Origin: RGIG3009 sp964433065
Lineage (GTDB): Bacteria > Bacillota > Clostridia > Oscillospirales > Acutalibacteraceae
Length of the DNA stretch: 16,754 bases
NCBI GenBank assembly: GCA_964433065.1
Contig: CAYSPZ010000037.1
Coordinates: 1 to 16,754, forward strand
Direction of reading: 5' to 3'
Shown piece after piece: positions 6,001-13,264 of the stretch (position 1 is its first letter; each line of letters opens with the position of its first letter). The position numbers and the translations under genes are program-made. The notes under the pieces were generated by a model, which worked only from the letters and a program-made list of their open reading frames with translations, was not told where the DNA came from and ran no database searches.

Positions 6001-6940
6001 GTGTTTCAAGTAACCCGTACCGTTCGCGGAACGCGGTGAGGGCTCCCACATATTCGTCGCGGTCGACGAGGTAGGCAAGTCCGTGTCCCGCCCCCTTGAC
6101 GGTGAGCAGTTGCTTGTCGGCGGTACACGCGTCAAAGTTACGCACGCTCATCTCGCACGGGACGTAATCGTCTTCGTCTCCGTGAATGAACAGGATCGGT
6201 ACCGTACTGCGGGTGACCGCCTCGACGGGCGAGGTTTCTTCCAAATCAAATCCGCCGTACAGCCGCGCCCCCCATTTGATGAACGGGTACACGAGGTTCG
6301 GCGGCAGGTGCATCTGCCGCACCACCTTACAGATGATATCACGCGCCGACGTATACCCGCAATCGGCAAGTACCGCGACCACGTTTTTGGGCAGCGTCTT
6401 CCCCGCCGCCGTCAACACGGTGGCGGCACCCATCGACACACCCGTGAGCATCACGGGACGGTCGGGGTATTCTTGCTCGAGCAGTTTCGCCCAGCGAATA
6501 CAATCGTCGCTCTCTTTGATCCCGAAGGTGATGACGTGTCCGTCGCTCACCCCGCAGGCGCGTTGCTCCACCAGCAACACGCTGTACCCGAGCGAAAAAC
6601 ACCGCCCAACCCCACCGCACAGGTCGCGTTCGGCGCGACCGCGGTAGCCGGGAAACATCAGTTCGATCGGCGCGCCCGGCTTGTATTCGTAAAACTTACC
6701 GCGCAGGGTCAACCCGTCGTCGGTCACGATACTCATCTCGCGACACGGGAGTGCGCGGGTCTGCTTGATCCATTCCACCATACGGTCACGGTAGGGTTCG
6801 TAGATTTCGCCGTCGGGGATATCGTACTCGGTCTGCGGTTTCTTTTGTTTATCGGTCATATAAAACGCCATACGAAAACACACCCACGTGATCACAAAAA
6901 ACAACGCGGCGAGTGTGAGCAATACATATATCATCCACAT
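5969..6940 (-). CDS. Membrane-anchored alpha/beta hydrolase
   Basis: This 323-residue serine hydrolase has an N-terminal membrane helix (about residues 3-23, MIYVLLTLAALFFVITWVCF) and an alpha/beta hydrolase domain. The triad is visible: nucleophile Ser169 in GVSMG, the acid Asp in HGDEDDYVP (255-258) and His286 in GAGHG. FPGYRGRAE carries the oxyanion region. It resembles the YqkD-like family of Firmicutes, whose substrate is not known to me. ATG 6940 is chosen because AGGAGGTG lies 6 nt upstream and the membrane helix then starts the protein; an upstream in-frame ATG at 7009 lacks such a site. The last nine residues are encoded by one arm of the 60-bp palindrome. It is divergent from the acyltransferase gene. 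Confidence 0.88.
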   Translation of the reverse strand: MWMIYVLLTLAALFFVITWVCFRMAFYMTDKQKKPQTEYDIPDGEIYEPYRDRMVEWIKQTRALPCREMSIVTDDGLTLRGKFYEYKPGAPIELMFPGYRGRAERDLCGGVGRCFSLGYSVLLVEQRACGVSDGHVITFGIKESDDCIRWAKLLEQEYPDRPVMLTGVSMGAATVLTAAGKTLPKNVVAVLADCGYTSARDIICKVVRQMHLPPNLVYPFIKWGARLYGGFDLEETSPVEAVTRSTVPILFIHGDEDDYVPCEMSVRNFDACTADKQLLTVKGAGHGLAYLVDRDEYVGALTAFRERYGLLETQKHEALPKRP

Positions 6941-6958
6941 ACTTGACACCTCCTGCCC

Positions 6959-6987
6959 ATTATACCGCCCTTTCGCGTAAAAGACAA
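6959..6987 (-). promoter_or_regulatory. Promoter of the alpha/beta hydrolase gene
   Basis: On the minus strand, TTGTCT (6982-6987) and a perfect TATAAT (6959-6964) are separated by 17 bp. The -10 lies about 19 bp before ATG 6940, leaving a short leader that holds the AGGAGGTG site. Confidence 0.75.
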
Positions 6988-6994
6988 ATACTTC

Positions 6995-7023
6995 TTGCTT
7001 TTCGTTCATAAATCGTTTACAAT
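6995..7023 (+). promoter_or_regulatory. Possible promoter of the acyltransferase operon
   Basis: TTGCTT (6995-7000) and TACAAT (7018-7023) are separated by 17 bp. The leader to a start at 7042 would be only about 12 nt, which is short, so the assignment is tentative. Confidence 0.35.
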
Positions 7024-7041
7024 CGTGGAGAGGTGAGTGTT

Positions 7042-8310
7042 TTGAATATTGACGTCAACTATAAGAACAAAAAACGGTATAAGACCGACAAATATCCCAT
7101 CCGCCAACCGAAAGTGATCGTGTGGCTGATCTGGCTGTTGTCCAAATTTGCCCTCATCGGCAAAGAGTACAAGGTGGAAAAGATCGGGATGGAGAACCTG
7201 AAACCGCCGTATATGCTGCTCAGCAACCACCAGTATTTCATCGATTTTGAACTCGCGGCAATGGGGACGTTCCCCCACCGCGTCAACAACGTGGTGAGCA
7301 TCGACGGGTACTACCGCCGTCCGTGGCTGATGGAACTCATCGGCGCCATCTGTACCCGCAAATTCACCATGGATCTGCATCTCATCAAATCCATCAACAA
7401 GGTGTTAAAGCGCGGGGATATCCTCTCGATGTACCCCGAAGCGCGGTATTCCCCCTGCGGCACGTTGTCGTATCTGCCCGAATCGCTCGGCAAACTCATT
7501 AAAATGAACAAGGTCCCCGTCGTGACGGTGGTGCATCACGGCAACTACCTGCATTCGCCGTTCTGGAATTTCCGTAAAAAGCGCAAAGCACCCTTGCACA
7601 CCACCATGACCCTCACCCTCACCGCCGAACAGGTGAAAACCATGTCGGTGGACGAGATCAACGACGCGGTCAAGGCGGCATTGTCGTACGACGAGTATCG
7701 GTACCAGAAAGAAAACGGCATCCGCATCACCGAACCGTTCCGCGCCGAGGGGTTGCACAAGGTATTGTACCACTGTCCGCATTGTATGGCGCAATCGAAA
7801 ATGTCCACCAAAGGCGACACCCTTCGTTGCGACGTGTGCGGTAAAGAGTGGCGGTTAAACGAGGACGGGACGCTCACCGCCAAAACGGGTGACACCGAAT
7901 TTACCCACGTGCCCGACTGGTTCAAGTGGGAACGCGAACAGGTGAAAGCGGAAATTGAAAACGGCACCTATTCGTTCACCGACGAGGTGGAAGTGTATTC
8001 GATGCCGCGTTGCTGGAAATTCGAAACGCTCGGCAAAGCGACCCTCACCCACGATATCGAAAACGGGTTTACGCTGACGGGACACTATAACGGTGCCGAT
8101 TATCGCATCGAACGCACCCCCATCCAGACCAACAGTCTGCACGTCGAATACGATTACTGTTACCTGCAACCGAAAGATTGCGTGGACATCTCCACCGAAA
8201 ACGATTCATTCTACTGTTACCCGCAAACCAAAGAGAACGTGGTGACCAAATTAGCGTTCGCGACCGAGATTTTGTATCAGAAGCAACTGGATGCAAAGAA
8301 AGGAAAATAA
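7042..8310 (+). CDS. PlsC-like acyltransferase with zinc ribbon
   Basis: A lysophospholipid (1-acyl-glycerol-3-phosphate) acyltransferase-like protein of 422 residues. After a hydrophobic segment (about 25-39) come the acyltransferase motif NHQYFID (Asn62, His63, Asp68; NHx4D) and PEARYS (about 132-137), equivalent to the PEGTRS phosphate-binding motif. A CPHC...CDVC zinc ribbon (about 243-266) follows, then a beta-rich C-terminal domain I cannot assign. PlsC enzymes are usually about 200-250 residues, so the second half is an extension. TTG 7042 is preferred because AGGTGA (7031-7036) is well placed before it; GTG 7033 overlaps that site but remains possible. The AAC(3)-family gene follows after one base, so the two are probably cotranscribed. 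Lipid acylation is family knowledge; the real acceptor is unknown. Confidence 0.85.
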   Translation: MNIDVNYKNKKRYKTDKYPIRQPKVIVWLIWLLSKFALIGKEYKVEKIGMENLKPPYMLLSNHQYFIDFELAAMGTFPHRVNNVVSIDGYYRRPWLMELIGAICTRKFTMDLHLIKSINKVLKRGDILSMYPEARYSPCGTLSYLPESLGKLIKMNKVPVVTVVHHGNYLHSPFWNFRKKRKAPLHTTMTLTLTAEQVKTMSVDEINDAVKAALSYDEYRYQKENGIRITEPFRAEGLHKVLYHCPHCMAQSKMSTKGDTLRCDVCGKEWRLNEDGTLTAKTGDTEFTHVPDWFKWEREQVKAEIENGTYSFTDEVEVYSMPRCWKFETLGKATLTHDIENGFTLTGHYNGADYRIERTPIQTNSLHVEYDYCYLQPKDCVDISTENDSFYCYPQTKENVVTKLAFATEILYQKQLDAKKGK

Positions 8311-8311
8311 C

Positions 8312-9082
8312 ATGACCAAAGACCGTATCGTACAAGATCTGAATGCGCTCGGTGTTGCGCGCGGCGACCGCGTGCTGGTGCATATGTCGTACAAATCGCT
8401 CGGCGGTGTGGACGGCGGTATCCCCACCGTCATCGACGCACTCAAAGAAGCGGTCGGCGAAGAGGGAACGCTGCTGTTCCCCGCCTTCACCTACGACCGC
8501 GTCAACCGCGACAATCCCGTGTTCGACGTGAAGACCACCCCCTGCTTTCATATCGGGATGACGGCGGAGGTGTTTCGCACCTGTGACGGAGTAAAACGCA
8601 GTGTGCATCCCACCCATTCGGTATCGGTGTGGGGATGCGACCGCGACTGGTTTATCGCCGACCATCACCTCGACAACATCTGCGTCGGTAAGCGGTCCCC
8701 CATCGTGCGGCTCAAAGATAAGGGCGGAAAAATTTTGATGATCGGGTGCGGTATCACCCACAACACCCTCATCCACGGGGTGGAAGCGTATTTACCCGTC
8801 CCGTACGTGTTCCAAAAGGATTACAAAGATCCCCGCTGGCACCGCGAATACACGTGTATCGACCACGACGATCGCGTATACCACGCAGAATTTTTCCACG
8901 AGTTCGCAGAAGCGCACGGATATTCACAGGATTTCGGCAAACTCGCTCAGTTGATGGACATCCCCTGCGGCTACGTGTTGCAGGCGGAAAGTTTTCTGAT
9001 GGACGCGAAAACGGTGTGGGACACCGTCCTCAATAAAATGAAAGAAGATCCGTATTATTTCGTGTTTAAAAACGAGCAATAA
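8312..9082 (+). CDS. AAC(3)-family N-acetyltransferase
   Basis: This 256-residue protein belongs to the aminoglycoside 3-N-acetyltransferase family (Antibiotic_NAT), which moves acetyl from acetyl-CoA to an amine. Family signatures are GDRVLVHMSYKSLG near the start, GTLLFPAFTYD (52-62), KRSVHPTHSVSVWG (95-108) and GITHNTLIHGVEAYLPVPY (147-165) with conserved His and Glu. Starting at ATG 8312, it begins one base after the acyltransferase stop, with AAAGGA 8 nt upstream; an in-frame ATG at 8291 is less likely. Chromosomal members in Firmicutes (YokD-like) often do not confer resistance, and pairing with a lipid acyltransferase-like gene suggests a housekeeping amine substrate. Resistance should not be assumed. 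A strong terminator follows. Confidence 0.9.
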   Translation: MTKDRIVQDLNALGVARGDRVLVHMSYKSLGGVDGGIPTVIDALKEAVGEEGTLLFPAFTYDRVNRDNPVFDVKTTPCFHIGMTAEVFRTCDGVKRSVHPTHSVSVWGCDRDWFIADHHLDNICVGKRSPIVRLKDKGGKILMIGCGITHNTLIHGVEAYLPVPYVFQKDYKDPRWHREYTCIDHDDRVYHAEFFHEFAEAHGYSQDFGKLAQLMDIPCGYVLQAESFLMDAKTVWDTVLNKMKEDPYYFVFKNEQ

Positions 9083-9123
9083 AAAACATCCGCGCCGGCG
9101 AAACGCCGACGCGGATGTTTTTT
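9081..9123. terminator. Bidirectional terminator after the AAC(3)-family gene
   Basis: AAAAAACATCCGCGCCGGCG pairs with CGCCGACGCGGATGTTTTTT around an AAA loop with one C-A mismatch. Poly-A and poly-T ends serve both the plus-strand N-acetyltransferase gene and the minus-strand zinc-ribbon gene. Confidence 0.92.
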
Positions 9124-9129
9124 ATTAAC

Positions 9130-9510
9130 TTACGGTAACAACCGTGAGATCATCATGGAAAAATCGTAGTAGGTGTCGGAGTAGCCGGCGAACTCGTCGA
9201 GCAGTCTCATAAACAAGACAGAGAACAGTGCCGAGAATATCGTCGAAAAGACCACGTTCACGATCACGCCAACCAACGCGCCGATTCCCGCGCGTTTCGC
9301 GGACAGCGGTTTGTCGTTGCGCCACACGAGGAACAGGATCAGTCCCACCAGCGGAATGAAGAAACCGAGTACCGCCCACCAAAAACTACCGGTATCGTAC
9401 GGTCGTTGTTGCGCGTACGGGTATGCCGCAGGAACTTCCGCGACGGTACCGCAGGACGGACAGACCACCGTGTTTTCGGGTAATTGTGAACCGCAATGTT
9501 TACAGAACAT
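9130..9510 (-). CDS. Zinc-ribbon membrane protein
   Basis: A small protein of 126 residues with an N-terminal zinc ribbon (Cys3, Cys6, Cys16, Cys19 in CKHCGSQLPENTVVCPSCG), a Pro/Tyr/Gln-rich linker and two membrane segments (about 44-63 and 74-100). This layout is common in Firmicutes and no specific function is established. The ATG at 9510 has AGGAGG 7 nt upstream. It is 28 bp downstream of the YebC gene on the same strand, so it may be read through from that promoter. It ends against a strong terminator shared with the convergent N-acetyltransferase gene. Confidence 0.82.
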   Translation of the reverse strand: MFCKHCGSQLPENTVVCPSCGTVAEVPAAYPYAQQRPYDTGSFWWAVLGFFIPLVGLILFLVWRNDKPLSAKRAGIGALVGVIVNVVFSTIFSALFSVLFMRLLDEFAGYSDTYYDFSMMISRLLP

Positions 9511-9538
9511 AGCACATCCTCCTTTTTAAATCGTCTGA

Positions 9539-10276
9539 TCAGTCTTCGTCGGGACGCTCCCAGTTGTGCCAGACGTTCTGCACGTCGTCGTTGTCTTCCA
9601 ACGCGTCGAGCAGTTTTTCCATCTTGATGAGCGCGTCTTCGTCGGTGATGGCGGTATACACGTCGGGGACCATTTCCAGTTCCGCCGACACGAAGGTATA
9701 GCCTTTCGCTTCGAGGTCATCGCGCACCGCCGAGAAATCGTCCGGTTCGGTGGTGATCTCGAACACGTCACCGTCCGCGCCGAAATCGGACGCACCCGCT
9801 TCCAGCGCGTGTTCCATCACGGTATCTTCGTCAAGGCCTTCCGCCTCGATGACGAGCACACCTTTCTGGTTAAACATAAAACTGACGCAACCCGTCTGCC
9901 CTAAGTTTCCGCCGTATTTATCAAAATAATGGCGCACGTCGGCGGCGGTGCGGTTACGGTTGTCGGTGAGCGTTTCGACGATGACCGCGATACCGCAAGG
10001 ACCGTAGCCCTCGTACTGTAACGCTTCGTAGTTATCGGCGTTGCCTTCGCCCGCCGCTTTCTTGATGATGCGTTCGATGTTATCGTTGGGTACGTTATTC
10101 GCTTTCGCTTTGGCAATCGCGTCTTTCAACTTGGAGTTGGACGCGGGATCGGCACTGCCGCCCTCTTTGACCGCTACCGCGATCTCACGACCCATTTTGG
10201 TAAAGATCTTGGCTTTTTGACCGTCGGTCTTCTCTTTCTTACGTTTGATATTGTTCCACTTGGAATGTCCGGACAT
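9539..10276 (-). CDS. YebC/PmpR family regulator
   Basis: This 245-residue protein begins MSGHSKWNNIKRKK, the hallmark N-terminus of the YebC/PmpR (TACO1) family, followed by KAKIFTKMGREI, VPNDNIERIIKKA, YEGYGPCGIAVIVE, NRTAADVRHYF and GNLGQTGCVSFMF, all typical. Family members act as DNA-binding regulators, and some assist translation of proline-rich stretches; which applies here cannot be read from the sequence. ATG 10276 is chosen because the family starts at MSGHSKW and AAGGAA lies 9 nt upstream; an in-frame extension to 10321 is not supported. It has its own good promoter and is followed after 28 bp by the zinc-ribbon gene. Confidence 0.95.
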   Translation of the reverse strand: MSGHSKWNNIKRKKEKTDGQKAKIFTKMGREIAVAVKEGGSADPASNSKLKDAIAKAKANNVPNDNIERIIKKAAGEGNADNYEALQYEGYGPCGIAVIVETLTDNRNRTAADVRHYFDKYGGNLGQTGCVSFMFNQKGVLVIEAEGLDEDTVMEHALEAGASDFGADGDVFEITTEPDDFSAVRDDLEAKGYTFVSAELEMVPDVYTAITDEDALIKMEKLLDALEDNDDVQNVWHNWERPDED

Positions 10277-10309
10277 CGGTATAACTTCCTTTCGGTTAGG
10301 TTCGCCATC

Positions 10310-10338
10310 ATTGTACCACAACTTTTTTTATTGCGCAA
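10310..10338 (-). promoter_or_regulatory. Promoter of the YebC gene
   Basis: On the minus strand, TTGCGC (10333-10338) and TACAAT (10310-10315) are spaced by 17 bp, with TGG giving an extended -10. It lies about 34 bp upstream of the YebC start codon. Confidence 0.65.
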
Positions 10339-10360
10339 GTATATTGCGAAAAGAAGATGA

Positions 10361-10376
10361 AACAATAGGTATTGTT
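10361..10376. promoter_or_regulatory. Palindrome in the spoVAC leader
   Basis: AACAATA-GG-TATTGTT is a perfect 7-bp inverted repeat with a 2-bp centre, lying about 14 bp upstream of the spoVAC start codon. It could be an operator or overlap the promoter. No convincing sporulation sigma-factor promoter was identified. Confidence 0.35.
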
Positions 10377-10390
10377 ACGGAGATGATGAG

Positions 10391-10834
10391 ATGAAGATGA
10401 GTGACAAAGCGTATCAGAAGATGGCGAAAAAACACGCGCCGCATTCGCCGTTGTTCAAGGATTGTCTGTGCGCGTTTTTGGTCGGCGGGACGCTGTGCGT
10501 CATCGCGCAGACGGTGATCTCGGCGGCACAGATGACGGGTGTGGAGGACAAGACGGCAAGACTTTACGGGTCGCTCACCCTCATCGCGATCAGCGTGTTG
10601 CTCACCGCCTTAAACGTGTACGACGACCTCGCCAAACACGCGGGCGCGGGTACCCTCGTCCCCATCACGGGCTTCGCCAACGCGATGGCATCCCCCGCAC
10701 AGGAGTTCAAGACCGAAGGCTTAGTACTCGGCACTGGCGCGAAAATGTTTCTCATCGCGGGTCCCGTCATCGTCTACGGCACCCTCGCAAGTGTGGTGTA
10801 TGGGGTTATTTATTGGATAGTTCAGATGATATAA
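10391..10834 (+). CDS. spoVAC: Stage V sporulation protein AC
   Basis: SpoVAC is an inner-membrane protein of the channel that moves dipicolinic acid into the forespore and out at germination. The 147-residue length is normal for the family. PHSPLFKDCLCAFLVGGTLCVIAQ, LTALNVYDDLAKHAGAGTLVPITGFANAMASPAQEFKTEG and the C-terminal GPVIVYGTLASVVYG segment are characteristic, with several membrane segments (about 24-44, 58-77, 115-144). ATG 10391 follows GGAG with an 8-nt spacer; ATG 10397 is also possible. In most spore formers spoVAC is followed by spoVAD and spoVAE; here a terminator follows immediately and neither partner is in the window. It indicates a spore-forming ancestry. Confidence 0.93.
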   Translation: MKMSDKAYQKMAKKHAPHSPLFKDCLCAFLVGGTLCVIAQTVISAAQMTGVEDKTARLYGSLTLIAISVLLTALNVYDDLAKHAGAGTLVPITGFANAMASPAQEFKTEGLVLGTGAKMFLIAGPVIVYGTLASVVYGVIYWIVQMI

Positions 10835-10836
10835 TA

Positions 10837-10871
10837 TAAAATGATGTCTCATTTTCTGAGACATCATTTTA
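10837..10871. terminator. Bidirectional terminator after spoVAC
   Basis: TAAAATGATGTCTCA pairs perfectly with TGAGACATCATTTTA around the loop TTTTC, giving a 15-bp stem between convergent genes. The stop codon of the AraC gene (10864-10866) lies in the right arm. It also marks the left edge of the AT-rich region. Confidence 0.9.
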
Positions 10872-11664
10872 CTTGTTTGTGTGTAATATGTTTAGATGGT
10901 GGAATACCAAAATATTTTTTATAAGCACGGTAAAAAGTTGAATAATTAGAAAAACCGTAATTTGAGCATACTGCTTCGGGGTGTTCGCCGTTTTGTAAAG
11001 CTATATAGGATGCATTTATTCGCTTTTGCAAAACATACTTTTTTATACTGATCCCAAAATCTTCCTTAAAAATATGGCAAATAGAAGAAACTGAAAAGTG
11101 AGTTTTTTGGGAGAGCGTGTTCAGATCCAACTCTTCCTTGTAATGTTCGTCAATATAGCGCATTAACGCTAATGAAGTTGGGTGCAATGTTCCCTGCAAG
11201 GGTTTTTGCGAATCGGAGAGATATTTAATTAAAAAAACGATATCTGTACCAACAGCCGATAGAATATGTTTGAAATCCATTTCGCTTACACTTGAAATAC
11301 ATTGCATAAGATATAAATAATTATCTACTATTCGATGCGACTGAGGTAGAGTCAGCATTTCTTTTCCGATAAACGCATTTTTTAAAATGTCAGGAGCAAA
11401 ATGGTCCGGATAAATGTTCAAAACACATCTTTCATAATCATCTATATTCCCCGAAACGATAAATTGATGATATTCACCCGGAGGAATAATAATTATCTGA
11501 TATGGATGGATAATTTGTCTTGTATGGTTGTTTACAAATTCAACTTTACCGTTTAACAGCAGATAAAGTTCATAATAGGCGTGAAAAGTTTTTCCGTATA
11601 TATCTGTTTTACCCTTGGCGTACTTAAAACTTATATGTTCACTTTCGGAATATATTTTTTTCAT
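10864..11664 (-). CDS. AraC-family regulator (complete)
   Basis: A 266-residue regulator with an N-terminal cupin sensor (about 25-75, YYELYLLLNGKVEFVNN and IIIIPPGEYHQF) and a complete C-terminal AraC domain: first helix-turn-helix about 177-200 (LDLNTLSQKTHFSVSSICHIFKE) and second about 225-250 (AVCSNYGFSNYSTFYRAYKKYFGIPP). It is divergent from the two-gene carbohydrate operon at 11819 and is the likely local regulator, sensing a sugar or its breakdown product. Codons are AT-rich, unlike genes to the left, so it was probably gained together with that operon. The start at 11664 has a modest AGAAGGA site 11-12 nt upstream. The C-terminus enters the shared terminator stem. Confidence 0.92.
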   Translation of the reverse strand: MKKIYSESEHISFKYAKGKTDIYGKTFHAYYELYLLLNGKVEFVNNHTRQIIHPYQIIIIPPGEYHQFIVSGNIDDYERCVLNIYPDHFAPDILKNAFIGKEMLTLPQSHRIVDNYLYLMQCISSVSEMDFKHILSAVGTDIVFLIKYLSDSQKPLQGTLHPTSLALMRYIDEHYKEELDLNTLSQKTHFSVSSICHIFKEDFGISIKKYVLQKRINASYIALQNGEHPEAVCSNYGFSNYSTFYRAYKKYFGIPPSKHITHKQVK

Positions 11665-11700
11665 ATTGTGTTATATCCTTCTGCGTTTTATTGCTGAATC

Positions 11701-11729
11701 ATTATAGTCCATTTTTGCAAAAAATGCAA
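11701..11729 (-). promoter_or_regulatory. Promoter of the AraC gene, with palindrome in the spacer
   Basis: On the minus strand a perfect TATAAT (11701-11706) is preceded by TTGCAT with a 17-bp spacer. The spacer contains TTTTTGCAAAAA, a perfect 12-bp palindrome that could be an autoregulatory or operon operator. Confidence 0.55.
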
Positions 11730-11750
11730 TGTTTTAAGCAAAAAAAGTTA

Positions 11751-11779
11751 TTCAATTATCATTTTTTGTATTCTATAAT
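11751..11779 (+). promoter_or_regulatory. Promoter of the propeller-aldolase operon
   Basis: A perfect TATAAT (11774-11779) lies 40 bp before the start codon, with a weak -35 (TTCAAT, 11751-11756) at 17 bp. A weak -35 fits a promoter that needs an AraC-type activator. Confidence 0.55.
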
Positions 11780-11818
11780 TAAAACAAGGTTTTAATTTTG
11801 TAAATAAGGAGAATACAA

Positions 11819-13264
11819 ATGGGTTTGAATATCAAAAGTCGTAGAGAATTTTTTGGGGATGCATATCTTGTGGATAAAGAACGCACTACAACCAAAGAAA
11901 TGTTGCACAGTCCCACCAGGCGTGAATGCGTAATGACCAATAATGCGCCCTGGGAAGCAAATGGGTGGGTATATTACACCGTTTTTCAGGACGGCGATAT
12001 TTTCAGGATGTATTATATCTGCTTCCCTATGTATAATGAGGAGCATACTGCTCACCAACCGCCTTTTTTCCATATCTGTTATGCCCAAAGCTACGACGGC
12101 ATTGAGTGGAAAAAGCCCAAACTCGGCATTTGTGAAATCAATGGAAATACCGATAATAATGTTATTGTTATTACCAACTCGATGGATGCTTTTCACGTGT
12201 TTATAGATACAAATCCCGATTGTTTACCACAGGAAAAGTATAAAGGGATTTACACTAAAGCAGGAAAAAGCACTCAAGAGTTATGGTGTATGACAAGCCA
12301 TGACGGTATTCATTTCAAAGAGGGTTGGATGATAACAGATAAGGGCGCTTTTGACTCTTATAACAGCGTTTTTTGGGATGAAAATAAAAACACGTATATT
12401 TGTTATGCAAGAGATTTTCATGTCGGAGAAAATGGAGAAAGCGTTCGTGATGTTCGTTGCCTTGAATCGAAAGATTTTAAGAACTGGTCGGAGCCGGAAC
12501 AGATCTCATATACCGATTCCCCTTATGATTTTCAAATGTACACGAACGGCATTCAGCCGTATTTCCGCGCTCCGCATATATATGTAGGTTTCCCGACGCG
12601 CTATACCGAACGCCGGGAATGGACGGCCAATTATGATAGGCTTTGCGGTGCTGAACATCGCAAATGGCGGATGAAATTTGATCGTCGATTTGGTCTGGCG
12701 GTCACTGACGGACTTTTTATGTGTTCCCGTGACGGCAGGAATTTTCGCCGTTTTAATGAAGCGTTCGTGCGTCCCGGCCCAGAAAGCAAAATGCGCTGGG
12801 TATACGGTGACGGATATTTGGCATACGGAATGTTGGCGACAAAGACAAATGTTGAAGATGAAGATAGGGAGCTTTCCTTCTATGCATCTGCTAACGACTG
12901 GTCGGACGGTCCCGTTCAGGTTTTCCGCTACACACTTCGTATGGATGGATTTGTAAGTCAAGGATCAAGTTTTGAGGGCGGCAAGCTTGTAACAAAACCG
13001 CTTACTTTTGATGGGGATCATTTATTTGTAAATTTCTCGACCTCGTCTGCAGGCCATATGCGAATCTATTTTGAGGATAAAAACGGAAATATAATGGAAG
13101 GTTATGACAGCGGTGAGTTGTTTGGAGATTCCATTGACCGTATTGTTGATTTTAAACGCCCGATTTCGGATATAAAGGGACAAGAAATCAGAATGTGTGT
13201 GGAACTTTATGATGCAGAAATCTATTCGTTTCAATTTCGCCGAGAAGGAGAAAAACAACAATGA
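11819..13264 (+). CDS. GH32/GH43-like beta-propeller glycosidase-like protein
   Basis: A 481-residue protein with repeated blade-like motifs typical of five-bladed propeller glycosidases: APWEANGWVYYTVFQDGDIFRMYY, CYAQSYDGIEWKKPKLG, LWCMTSHDGIHFKEGW, FDSYNSVFWDENKNTYICYARDF and LFMCSRDGRNFRRF. The C-terminal part (about 395-475, LVTKPLTFDGDHLFVNFSTS and ELYDAEIYSFQF) resembles the beta-sandwich that follows the GH32 propeller. Close matches to named catalytic motifs are not evident, so the family number and substrate are uncertain. There is no signal peptide, implying an intracellular role. AAGGAG lies 7 nt before ATG 11819. The aldolase gene overlaps its stop by 4 bp, so the two are translationally coupled. 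Confidence 0.75.
   Translation: MGLNIKSRREFFGDAYLVDKERTTTKEMLHSPTRRECVMTNNAPWEANGWVYYTVFQDGDIFRMYYICFPMYNEEHTAHQPPFFHICYAQSYDGIEWKKPKLGICEINGNTDNNVIVITNSMDAFHVFIDTNPDCLPQEKYKGIYTKAGKSTQELWCMTSHDGIHFKEGWMITDKGAFDSYNSVFWDENKNTYICYARDFHVGENGESVRDVRCLESKDFKNWSEPEQISYTDSPYDFQMYTNGIQPYFRAPHIYVGFPTRYTERREWTANYDRLCGAEHRKWRMKFDRRFGLAVTDGLFMCSRDGRNFRRFNEAFVRPGPESKMRWVYGDGYLAYGMLATKTNVEDEDRELSFYASANDWSDGPVQVFRYTLRMDGFVSQGSSFEGGKLVTKPLTFDGDHLFVNFSTSSAGHMRIYFEDKNGNIMEGYDSGELFGDSIDRIVDFKRPISDIKGQEIRMCVELYDAEIYSFQFRREGEKQQ

Noticed and set aside
6083..6946. Plus-strand open frame of 287 codons opposite the hydrolase
   Set aside because: It is a shadow of the alpha/beta hydrolase, whose catalytic triad and promoter are clear on the other strand.
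8069..8776. Minus-strand open frame of 235 codons across the acyltransferase/N-acetyltransferase junction
   Set aside because: It is antisense to two real genes, with no start signal or recognisable domain.
8312..9082. Calling the AAC(3)-family gene an antibiotic resistance determinant
   Set aside because: The context is a chromosomal operon with a lipid acyltransferase-like gene, without mobile elements next to it, and many family members do not act on drugs.
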